A DNA stretch of 46,033 nt from Coprococcus sp. (lineage in GTDB: Bacteria > Bacillota > Clostridia > Lachnospirales > Lachnospiraceae): NCBI GenBank assembly GCA_016297495.1, contig JAEDGN010000014.1, positions 1 to 46,033 of the forward strand, read 5' to 3'. Positions 17,390-26,200 of this stretch are shown here, in pieces (the stretch's first letter is position 1; each line of letters starts with the position of its first letter). The position numbers and the translations under genes were made by a program. The notes beneath the pieces are model-generated. The model searched no databases and had not been told where the DNA came from. It worked only from the letters and a program-made list of their open reading frames with translations.

Positions 17390-18256
17390 ATGAAAAAGAG
17401 AATTGTACTATTTCTGGTAATTGTAGTGGTGATCTTTGGAGGCCTTTCGTCCATGGTGATCACCGGTCAGAATGAATATAAACTGATCCGTCAGTTCGGC
17501 AAGGTAGACAGGGTTATCGATGAACCGGGCATCAGCTTCAAAATTCCTTTTATTGAATCGGCGGATACGCTGCCGAAGGAACTGCTCCTCTATGATCTGC
17601 AGGCTTCAGATATTATTTCAAAGGACAAGAAGACCATGCTCATGGACAGCTATGTTCTGTGGAGAATCAGTGATCCGCTGAAATTTGCCCAGACACTGAA
17701 TTCATCCATCAGTAATGCGGAATACCGTATCAATACGGCGGTCTATAATTCCACCAAGAATGTGGTCAGCAGCATGAATCAGGATGATATTATTACACGC
17801 AGGGACAGTGAGCTCAGTGAGAGCATTATGAATAACATCGGCAATAATATGGAACAGTACGGTATTGAGCTGATTGGTGTGGAGACCAAGAAGCTGGATC
17901 TGCCATCAGATAATAAGGCGGCAGTTTATGAGCGAATGATTTCGGAGAGAGATAATATTGCGGCTACATATACGGCGGAAGGCCAGTCACAGGCTCAGGT
18001 CATCCGCAATACGACAGATAAGGAAATTGCCATCAGTATCTCGGAGGCTGAAAAACAGGCTGAGATTCTGGAGGCTGAGGGTGAGGCAGAATACATGAGG
18101 ATACTGTCGGAGGCCTATGATACAGCTGATAAAACAGAATTCTATTCCTTTGTCCGAAGTCTGGATGCATTAAAGGCGTCCATGGCAGGCGGCAATAAAA
18201 CCGTTATTCTTTCATCCGATTCTCCGATTGCACAGATATTTAACGGGTATGAATAA
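17390..18256 (+). CDS. hflC: SPFH/prohibitin-family membrane protein, HflC-like
   Basis: This 288-residue protein has a signal-anchor helix (about residues 4-24), then Q-N-E-Y-K-L-I-R-Q-F-G (HflC start) and G-I-S-F-K-I-P-F, with the SPFH core and a helical tail containing A-E-G-Q-S-Q-A and E-A-E-G-E-A-E. The ATG at 17390 is preferred over upstream starts because it has GGGGG close by and directly precedes the basic-hydrophobic anchor. It follows hflK by ten bases and is the last gene of unit A, closed by a terminator at 18265. In this setting the SPFH pair may form a membrane microdomain for the STAND/CorA-like proteins, which is inference. Confidence 0.85.
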   Translation: MKKRIVLFLVIVVVIFGGLSSMVITGQNEYKLIRQFGKVDRVIDEPGISFKIPFIESADTLPKELLLYDLQASDIISKDKKTMLMDSYVLWRISDPLKFAQTLNSSISNAEYRINTAVYNSTKNVVSSMNQDDIITRRDSELSESIMNNIGNNMEQYGIELIGVETKKLDLPSDNKAAVYERMISERDNIAATYTAEGQSQAQVIRNTTDKEIAISISEAEKQAEILEAEGEAEYMRILSEAYDTADKTEFYSFVRSLDALKASMAGGNKTVILSSDSPIAQIFNGYE

Positions 18257-18264
18257 GGCCAGAT

Positions 18265-18314
18265 AAAACTTCCAGAAAATGTTCTGCAAAGAGGCAGACG
18301 GCTGGAAGTTTTTT
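18265..18314 (+). terminator. Rho-independent terminator of unit A
   Basis: AAAACTTCCAG (18265-18275) pairs with CTGGAAGTTTT (18302-18312) around a 26-base loop, followed by further T. The long loop makes it less compact than most terminators, but the 11-pair stem is perfect. Confidence 0.75.
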
Positions 18315-18336
18315 CATCCGTCGGGGGCCGGATTCG

Positions 18337-18366
18337 TTGACGAAATATGTCGTTAGGCTGTATAAT
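18337..18366 (+). promoter_or_regulatory. Promoter of unit B
   Basis: TTGACG (18337-18342) and TATAAT (18361-18366) are separated by 18 bases, near-consensus. The leader to the first start codon is about 67 bases. No other good promoter or terminator is seen before 44729, so unit B may be one transcript of about 26 kb. Confidence 0.8.
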
Positions 18367-18439
18367 AATGAGTGTTATTTATCCGGATTTTGTATATAAA
18401 AAAATAAACGGAAAGACAGGATAAACGGAGGAGAATGTT

Positions 18440-20278
18440 ATGAAGAAATCTGGCGAAAAAGCGGCCCTTTATCTGGCGCTGCTGATTTTGCTTGCTGCAA
18501 CAGTGAAGCTGGGCGGGAACGGCAGCAACAGTATGGTTTTGAATTATGTGTTCCTGGCAGTTATGGGCGTGCTGATTTTTGTGATGGACAGACGGGGGCT
18601 TAGGCGTATCGGCATGATGGCCGATGATCTGGGGCATATTGTTGATCTGATTATCGGCAATCAGACAGAACAGCAGTTTATGAAAGATATGCAGGAGACT
18701 GATTCGGAATTGGGTCCGTACCGGATTAAGGCACAGAATAAAATGTACCTGGAGAAGATGGAGAAGCTTGATTTCAGGCATTCATCGGTCAATCAGGACT
18801 GGCATCGCCTGCTGAAGGACTGGCAGGTCTCCGATGGGATGGAATGTGATGTTGAAGATTATCTTTCTGAGGATGAGATGCTGGAATACAGCAATTACAA
18901 TATCTGCATGCAGGTTCCGGGCATCCTCACCGCGCTGGGTATTCTTGGCACATTTCTTGGGCTTGTGATCGGCCTTCAGGGATTTGATTTTTCCAATGCA
19001 GATCAGATGACATCATCTGTGGAAGCGCTGGTGGGCGGTCTGAATGTTGCCTTTTACACGTCAATTTATGGTGTATCTCTTTCGATCATTTATAATTTTA
19101 TTCTCAGACGGCGGACAACGGAATTCGGTCAGGAACTGAACCGTTTTTACGATGTTTTCCATGCGGCTTTAAAGCCGACATCGCAGTGGGATCTGGCAGA
19201 CAGATTCTCCGGTTATCAGAAACAGCAGAATATGCTGTTAGACGAAATGAAGCAGCTTATGGATGAACGTTTCGGCGAACGTCTGGCCGGGCAGATGGCA
19301 GATACACTGATGCCTATTTTTGAACGCATCAATCAGTCACTGGATGATTTGATGCTTGATTTTCATAAGGAACAGGCCGATTCTCTGGAGAAAATCGTGG
19401 ATGCCTTTGTCCTTCAGATGAGCGGAGCGCTGAACAACCATGTCAATGCACTGGGAGAGAGCGTGGATCAGCTGAGCAATACGCAGAAAAATATGAGTAT
19501 GGAGCTGAAGCAGCTCATTCGTCAGATTGCAAAAACAGGTGCTGATACGGCTGCCATTAACGAACAGGCCGGTGAGATCCTCAAGCAGCTGAACGGCTAT
19601 GTACCGCAGCTTGAGAAGACGGCCAGAGATTCTGCGGAAATTATCGCCCAGATGGGGCACTGGTCGGAGAGCATCCGGGCCATGTCGGCCACCCAGAGTG
19701 AGATTCTTAAAACCTTATCTGAGCATGAAGGCAATCTGGACGAGACCTGTGCGAAGATCAATGCCAATCAGGAAGTATTAAACAGCAGGCTGGTGGATTT
19801 TACAGAGGCTGCGAAGGTGCTGGCAGAGAGAGAACAGGATCCGATGCAGTTCGGTGATCTGAAGGATATGCTGACAGCCTATATGTCCGCCATGCAGCAG
19901 CTTGAAAATAATAATGCACAGCGTATGGAAGATCTCTGGAAGAAGATGGCCTCGGAGGAAAAGAGTCAGCAGGCGGAAATTTACCGGACGATTCTGGAGC
20001 AGATGCAGGAGATGCTGAAGGCGCAGCAGGATATGGTTTATCTGAACGGGCGGATCGCCGGTATATTATCCGGAGCGGGCACTGATAAAAAGATTCAGCT
20101 GCCTTCCGGAAAGGCTGCTTCTGAAGAAGAACAGTGGATGAAGAACATGAATGCGAAGATGGATGCCTGGATGGAAGCGCAGGCGGCTTTCCAGCGTCAG
20201 ATGCTGGAGATGGAGAGCAGAAGGAACCGTTCAGTCTGGTCCCGGATCAAAGGATTATTTTCTGCAGGAGAAAGATAA
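18440..20278 (+). CDS. MotA/TolQ/ExbB-family channel protein with long cytoplasmic tail (ZorA-like)
   Basis: This 612-residue protein has two N-terminal membrane helices (about 8-24 and 32-50) and a cytoplasmic stretch. The conserved MotA/TolQ pair follows: P-G-I-L-T-A-L-G-I-L-G-T-F-L-G (160-174, the P-x-x-G-x-L-G-T-x-x-G motif) and a second helix with A-L-V-G-G-L-N-V-A-F-Y-T-S-I-Y-G (about 197-225). A tail of about 380 residues forms long, mostly helical coiled coils. Such proteins form a pentamer that turns or gates using an ion gradient together with a MotB/TolR-type partner, encoded next. The long tail is a feature of ZorA of the Zorya phage defence system and is absent from TolQ and ExbB. 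GGAGGAG lies eight bases before the ATG. Confidence 0.88.
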   Translation: MKKSGEKAALYLALLILLAATVKLGGNGSNSMVLNYVFLAVMGVLIFVMDRRGLRRIGMMADDLGHIVDLIIGNQTEQQFMKDMQETDSELGPYRIKAQNKMYLEKMEKLDFRHSSVNQDWHRLLKDWQVSDGMECDVEDYLSEDEMLEYSNYNICMQVPGILTALGILGTFLGLVIGLQGFDFSNADQMTSSVEALVGGLNVAFYTSIYGVSLSIIYNFILRRRTTEFGQELNRFYDVFHAALKPTSQWDLADRFSGYQKQQNMLLDEMKQLMDERFGERLAGQMADTLMPIFERINQSLDDLMLDFHKEQADSLEKIVDAFVLQMSGALNNHVNALGESVDQLSNTQKNMSMELKQLIRQIAKTGADTAAINEQAGEILKQLNGYVPQLEKTARDSAEIIAQMGHWSESIRAMSATQSEILKTLSEHEGNLDETCAKINANQEVLNSRLVDFTEAAKVLAEREQDPMQFGDLKDMLTAYMSAMQQLENNNAQRMEDLWKKMASEEKSQQAEIYRTILEQMQEMLKAQQDMVYLNGRIAGILSGAGTDKKIQLPSGKAASEEEQWMKNMNAKMDAWMEAQAAFQRQMLEMESRRNRSVWSRIKGLFSAGER

Positions 20279-20305
20279 CGGCAGTTTGGTGGTACGGAGG
20301 CAGAG

Positions 20306-21094
20306 ATGAAAAAGTTAAGCAAATATAAACGAACAGCATCGGAAACCAATTACTGGCAGAGTTATTCGGATATGATGGCTGCCCTTTTGCTGATCTTTGT
20401 TCTGATCATAGCGGTGGCGATTGTGGCGCTGAACAGTTATAAAGACCAGCTGGCAGAGCAGAATGAGGAGCTGCTGGCCAGGCAGGAACTTCTGGAGAAG
20501 CAGGCGGAGGAATATCTGAAGCTGAAGGAGGAGCTGGAGGCCAAGCAGAAACAGATCGATAATATCATTGGTGTCAAGCAGGAAATTATCGAGGCATTGA
20601 ATACGGAACTGACAAAACAGAATATCAATATCAATATTGATCAGCAGACGGGAGCCATTGTATTTGATGCCAGTATTTTATATGACAGAAGTGAATCGGA
20701 CCTGAAACCGGAGGGTATCAAATTTCTGGATAAATTCCTGCCGGTATATATAGGGGTTCTGTTTGGCGACGAGTTCAGAGATGATATTGCGGAGATTATC
20801 ATTGAAGGTCATACGGATACGGAGTCGGGTTATATGTACAATCTGGGTCTCAGCCAGCAAAGAGCCCTGTCTGTTGTTGAATACTGTCTGTCCGACAGCA
20901 GTCTCAGCGGTAAACAGAAGGAGCAGCTGCGATCCATCATAACGGCCAACGGACGTTCTTTCAGCAATCCGGTCTATGGGGAAAACGGCAAAGTAGATCC
21001 GGCAAAATCACGACGTGTGGAGGTCAAATTCCGTTTGAAGGATGAAGAGATGATCCAGGAGCTGCAGAAGATATTAGAGGGAGGACTTTCATAG
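20306..21094 (+). CDS. MotB/OmpA-family protein (ZorB-like) with proton-channel aspartate
   Basis: This 262-residue partner of the preceding gene has a short cytoplasmic N-terminus ending in W-Q-S-Y-S-D-M-M, where D22 is in the place of the ion-carrying aspartate of MotB. One membrane helix (about 23-43) and a coiled coil (about 46-105, E/K/Q-rich) follow. A C-terminal OmpA-like peptidoglycan-binding domain has E-G-H-T-D at 167-171, the following N-L-G-L-S-Q-Q-R-A-x-x-V helix and a final R-R-V-E-V-K-F. The pair would make a proton-driven complex anchored to the cell wall. MotAB of flagella is excluded by context: no flagellar gene is present and the sequence is distinct. The stop shares one base with the GTG of the next gene. 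Confidence 0.88.
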   Translation: MKKLSKYKRTASETNYWQSYSDMMAALLLIFVLIIAVAIVALNSYKDQLAEQNEELLARQELLEKQAEEYLKLKEELEAKQKQIDNIIGVKQEIIEALNTELTKQNININIDQQTGAIVFDASILYDRSESDLKPEGIKFLDKFLPVYIGVLFGDEFRDDIAEIIIEGHTDTESGYMYNLGLSQQRALSVVEYCLSDSSLSGKQKEQLRSIITANGRSFSNPVYGENGKVDPAKSRRVEVKFRLKDEEMIQELQKILEGGLS

Positions 21095-23247
21095 TGGGGA
21101 TGAAAAAGGAAAAAAGTGCGGTATTGTACAATTATAAAGAACTGTTCATGTTCATATTGTTCAGCGTGTTTTGTGCAGTTCTGGCATGGACCAGGGGCTG
21201 CCTGAATGAATTTGGCAATATCGAATTCTGGCTGGTGTTTATGGGAGTGGTACTCCTGTTCGTAACGGTGGAATTAAAAGCGAACCGGCTGCTGCTTTTG
21301 ACGATGCTGCTTCTGATGACGGTAGGTAATCTGATCCGTGCCTGTCTGGAGGTCTATCATTATCACGACGGCAGCTATAAGGGTGTGAACAGGGATTATA
21401 TACTTTCTTTTGTTATTATTGTGGCGGTTATGATTCTGTATCCGAAATTCCACAAGATACTTAGTTCGAATATAGCCATTGCCCTGATGGCGGCTGCAAC
21501 CTTTGGCATTTATGCGCTGCTGCTGGTGTTCGGTCAGTCGGTCGGCGGAGTGAAGGCATGGTTCTATGGTATACAGCTGACGGAACCGGTTAAAATTCTG
21601 TTTATTTTTGTTATAGCGGGACTGCTCAGCAAAAAGCAGAGCTTTACAGGCTCTGTTCTTGCCATCCTGTATATGGCCATGAATGCTGTGTGCCTGGCGG
21701 CCATTTCAGAATATGGTACGCTGATTATTATGGTTTCTGTATTTCTGATCTTTCTCTTTATTTTCCCGAATAAATTGTGGTGGCTCGGCGGCGTGCTGCT
21801 TGTTGGTACGGTCGGAGTTGTGATTATGTATCTCATGGGATCGGGAATTTATTCGGAAGCGATGGAGCAGTCATCACCGCAGGTTTTTGCGGAGACTTTT
21901 TCAGGTAATATCAGGAGTATACAGAATAAGGACGGAGAGACGGTTGACGGTATCGATGCCCTTGTACAGATTATTGATGAGAGCATGAAGGAGAGTCCGG
22001 ATGAGGATAGCCAGCGGGCTTTTCAGGCGGCAAAAAAGAAATTGACAGATGGAAAAGTGAGCCGGTCAGATTTTAGTGCCAAAAATCAGGGGGCCGTGGA
22101 AATGCTGACTGCGTTGTGCGGGGATCATACCTTCAGGCAGAAATTTATCGATACTTTCTGCAGGGATGATTTTTATGGCTACACAGCCGTCAATGCACTT
22201 TATGGCAGTACAGGAAGCGGACCGGTACATGCGGTAAAACATAAAATTCTGGATCTCTATAATAAGATCGTGCAGCGTTTTGTGATTCCGTTTACTTCGA
22301 AGGAGCTTCAGCTTAAGCTGCTGGGAGGAAGCAGCCAGAATGCGGTCTATCAGACCAATCAGGGTGCCAAGGCCATGCGGATTGGCGGACTGACAGGATC
22401 GGGCAGCCATGAATTCATTCAGGTTGTTTATATGAAATCGGATATGGTATTTACACAGGTTGTCACCTTTTTTGGATTTACCATGGGATTTTTTGTAATT
22501 CTGATGTATATGATTATGTTCCGTGAGGGGATCAGGATTCAGCAGAGTATTGAAAAGACGCCGTTTCATCAGGGAGTTGCATTGGGAATTGCGTTAATGC
22601 TGTTTGTTCACGCCCTGGTTATTATGGCCGGGAATCTGAGAATATTCCCTCTGACCGGTATCACGCTGCCGTTTATTGCGGATGGCAGTGTATCCCTGTA
22701 CGTTTGTGTGATGAAGGTGGCCCTTTTGCTGACGATTTCCTTCATAGAGATTAAAGAACAGACAGGCGCTTCCGATGCTTTCTTCGGATGGCTGATGCGG
22801 GCGTTGGGAGCCGGTGCCGCGGATAAAATCCGGAAGGTATCCGGGCGTGTCGGCGGTCTGGGGAAAAAAGTTTCCGAAGGCGCAAAGGAATTGAAAGATG
22901 AGCTGGTTCAGAAAGCTGCAGATCAGTCGGATCTGGAAGAAGATTTTGCAGAGGAGGACGCTGATAGTGATTCTGATGATGAAGACGGAAGCCTCAGTGA
23001 TATCGCACAAGGTCTGAAGAATCGGAAGAAAGACAGCCGAATGTCTGATAGCTTTGAAGAAGAGGAAGCGGATCAGGAGTCGGATCAGGAAGAGCGGAAG
23101 ATGCCGGAAGATCAGGAACCGGAACAGCCGCTGCATAAAGACAGGACACGTCCGCACCGGATGCATCAGTCGAAGAATCAGAAGAAAGGCACCATTTTTG
23201 ATGAATGGGAAGAGGATCAGAGTGAGGAGGACGACGATGGTTTATAA
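21094..23247 (+). CDS. SEDS-family (FtsW/RodA/SpoVE-like) peptidoglycan glycosyltransferase, enlarged loop and acidic tail
   Basis: This 717-residue polytopic protein has about ten membrane helices. The SEDS signature is recognisable at Y-Q-T-N-Q-G-A-K-A-M-R-I-G-G-L-T-G-S-G (about 420-437; consensus QS-x-x-A-I-G-x-G-G-L-x-G-x-G). SEDS proteins polymerise lipid II with a class B PBP, which is encoded in this unit (35006). Two additions are unusual: an outer loop of roughly 195 residues (about 250-445) and a cytoplasmic tail of about 150 residues (568-717) that is very acidic (runs of E and D) and has Ser and Thr that a kinase could use. Ordinary members have about 380-430 residues. The GTG at 21094 has a GGGAGG site nine bases upstream; the ATG at 21100 is an alternative start. 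Confidence 0.85.
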   Translation: MGMKKEKSAVLYNYKELFMFILFSVFCAVLAWTRGCLNEFGNIEFWLVFMGVVLLFVTVELKANRLLLLTMLLLMTVGNLIRACLEVYHYHDGSYKGVNRDYILSFVIIVAVMILYPKFHKILSSNIAIALMAAATFGIYALLLVFGQSVGGVKAWFYGIQLTEPVKILFIFVIAGLLSKKQSFTGSVLAILYMAMNAVCLAAISEYGTLIIMVSVFLIFLFIFPNKLWWLGGVLLVGTVGVVIMYLMGSGIYSEAMEQSSPQVFAETFSGNIRSIQNKDGETVDGIDALVQIIDESMKESPDEDSQRAFQAAKKKLTDGKVSRSDFSAKNQGAVEMLTALCGDHTFRQKFIDTFCRDDFYGYTAVNALYGSTGSGPVHAVKHKILDLYNKIVQRFVIPFTSKELQLKLLGGSSQNAVYQTNQGAKAMRIGGLTGSGSHEFIQVVYMKSDMVFTQVVTFFGFTMGFFVILMYMIMFREGIRIQQSIEKTPFHQGVALGIALMLFVHALVIMAGNLRIFPLTGITLPFIADGSVSLYVCVMKVALLLTISFIEIKEQTGASDAFFGWLMRALGAGAADKIRKVSGRVGGLGKKVSEGAKELKDELVQKAADQSDLEEDFAEEDADSDSDDEDGSLSDIAQGLKNRKKDSRMSDSFEEEEADQESDQEERKMPEDQEPEQPLHKDRTRPHRMHQSKNQKKGTIFDEWEEDQSEEDDDGL

Positions 23248-26200
23248 TTTGAGAATTGAGATGGATTATGATAAAAAACTGAATTATATCCGGCAGCAGA
23301 ACGGACTGGATAAAATCCGCAGCATGACCATTTTTAATGATGGTGACGAAACGATTCGCGACCTGAAACTGAAATTGTCCTTTGTGCCTGACTTTGCCGA
23401 GTCCTGGATCCGTTATGTGGGAGAAATTCCCGCGGGGAATTCCCTGACGATTAATGAACCGGATCTGATTATGAATCCGGAACATCTTCTGAGTTATAAT
23501 GAAACCATGGAAGGGCATATTCTGGCAGAACTGATGACGGCGGATGAACAGAGTGAAGCCGTTCATAAAGAGGCCTTCCCGGTGACAGTGCTGCCTTATG
23601 ATCTCTGGCTGTCCAATGACCATCCGGAACTTCTGGCGGCGTTTGTAACGCCAAATGACAGGCGGGTGCTGGAGATACTTGCCAAAGCCGGTGACAGACT
23701 GGGAGTGCAGGAAGGCATTGTATTTCAGGGCTACGGCCACGGCAATATAGATAAAAAACAGATTCTGCGTCAGATGCAGGTGATTTATGAGGTAATCCAG
23801 GAGGAAAAGATCAGCTACTGTTATCCTCCGGCCAACTGGGATCGGGGGCAGAGAGTGCGTATGCCGGGATTTACCCTGGCCAATAAACTGGGCTGCTGTA
23901 TTGATATGTCTGTGCTGTACGCGGCCTGCCTTGAAGCAGCCAGTCTGAATCCGATGATCATGATTCTCCATGGTCATGCCATTGCCGGGTGCTGGCTCAA
24001 ACCGACAACTTTTCAGAAGGCTGTGGTGGATGACAGGGAGACGGTGGAGATGCGTTCCTTTAATAAGCTGGGCGAACTGGCCATGGTGGAATGTACTTTA
24101 ATGGATAATTATGCCCGGGATACTTCCTTCGAATATGCGGTCAACTGTACAGATAAAAAATTTGCGGATTTTGAATATGTGGTGGATATAACCAGAGCCA
24201 GGGACGGGGGAATACGCCCGATGCCGCTCAAGGAGATTCATGATGATATGTCAGGTGAAGATCTGGAGCGGATCCCGCCGGCCGAAAGAGAAGCCAGTGA
24301 CAGCTTTTATGAGGATGACGGTCTGGATATTCTGCCGGAGACAGCGGAGCGGCCGGCAACAAAGACGGATTACTGGGAGAGAAAGATTCTGGATCTGACA
24401 CTCAGAAACAGTCTGCTCAGCATGTCCTTCGGACGCCGTGTACTGCCGGTCATGGCCAATATGGATGCTGTGCGTTATCTGACAGCTGCGCTCCAGGAGG
24501 GGAGAACCTTTCATATTCTTCCGGTGCCGGAGGAAATGGAGAAAAAGGTACCGGGTATCAAAGATATGGATGGACAGGCCAGGGATATTGACCGGTTCCG
24601 TGAACTGACCATGGGTGATATGAGTAACGGCCGTCTGAGACTTCTTCTTGGTGAAAAAGAATGTCTGACCGGATTAAAGAGTATGTACCGCAACGCCCAT
24701 ACCTTCATGGAGGAAAGCGGCGCCAATGTTTTGTATCTGGCGGCCGGCCTTTTAAAATGGCGGCAGAAGGACGGAGATAAGGAGCGGTATGCGCCGATCG
24801 TGCTGATTCCTGTCAGCCTGGAAAGGAAGACGGCCAATACCGACTATACACTTTCGCTGCGCGAAGACGAGTGGCAGATGAATATTACACTTCTGGAAAT
24901 GCTGAAGCAGAAGTTTGGTATTGAAATAAAAAAGATCGATACGGTGCCGCTGGATGAGGACGGGCATCCGGCCTATAAGGCCTTATTTAAGACGATCCGT
25001 CAGGCCGTTAAAATGAAGGAAGGCTGGGATGTGGTCGAGAGGGCTTTCCTTGGTATTTTTTCCTTTGGTCAGTTTATGATGTGGAAGGATCTTCATGATC
25101 ATTCGGCGGAATTTGCAAAGCAGCCGCTGGTGGCCAGTCTGATTGAGGGGCATCTGACATGGGAACCGAAACAGGTCTTTATGTCCAGGGCGGATCTCGA
25201 CAGGCAGATAAGACCGGACCGGCTGGTGACGCCTGTCAGTGCCGATGGTTCACAGATGGTGGCTATCCAGGCTGCCTCAGAAGGAGAAAGCTTTGTTATG
25301 CACGGACCTCCGGGAACGGGCAAATCCCAGACCATCACCAATATGATTGCCAATGCGCTGTATCAGGGCAAAACCGTTCTGTTTCTGGCTAAAAAAATGC
25401 CGGCCCTGGAGGTTGTGCAGAAACGTCTGGAGGAAATCGGCCTTGGACCGTTCTGCCTGGAACTGCATGCCAACAAGGCCAGTAAACGGCATGTGCTGGC
25501 GCAGTTTGAGGAAACACTTAAACTGGCTGTCCAGGATCATGAGGCGCTGTATGAACGGACATCGCAGCAGATGATGGAGAAACGGGAAGAGATCCGTTCT
25601 CTCATTGAAAGGCTGCATGTACCTTCAAAATGTGGAAAATCTCTTTATGAGCTTATGGGAATCATGGAGCAATATCATGATGCTCCGGATAGCGTGGTCT
25701 TTGATGTGCCAACGGCCATGCTGGTGACGGAAGGAGAACTGGCAGACTGGGGAAGACAGCTGCAGATTCTCAAAGAAACAGTAGAATTGATGCCGGATAT
25801 TGCGACACATCCGCTGAAAAAAATCAGAACACAGCAATTCAGGCGAAATGAGAAGCAGCAGCTTCGGCAGCAGCTTACAGAATGGTTCGGATATGATGAG
25901 AATCTGAGGTCGGATATTGTGCGTATGCAGGAGATGACAGGAATCGGCAGCTGCAGGGAAGTGGATATCCGGGAATACGTTTCTCTGGCGGATGTTCTTG
26001 CCCATACCGTCATCTATCCGGAATTTATGGCAGAGCTTCTCGCTGACGGGCAGGACTTTGAAGCTATCAGTCAGGCCTGGGAGGAGATCAGGGAGACCCA
26101 GGAGCTTCTGAAGGAAGTGGATGAGGAATATGACAGAGGCATTTTGACGGCAGATCTGAAATTTGCCAGAGAGGGATGGACGATGGCCGGAGACAGCAGC

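Noticed and set aside
16330..18256. HflK/HflC as plain housekeeping regulators of FtsH
   Set aside because: Not excluded, but they are in one transcript with the STAND and CorA-like genes and no FtsH gene is near, so I treat them as part of the cluster.
18440..21094. Flagellar stator genes motA/motB
   Set aside because: No flagellar or chemotaxis gene is near, the channel protein has a long tail, and the N-terminal helices differ from flagellar MotA.
22994..23977. Minus-strand frame of 327 codons across the SEDS/helicase junction
   Set aside because: It covers the start of the helicase gene and the end of the SEDS gene, both supported by motifs and RBS; no ribosome site precedes the minus frame.
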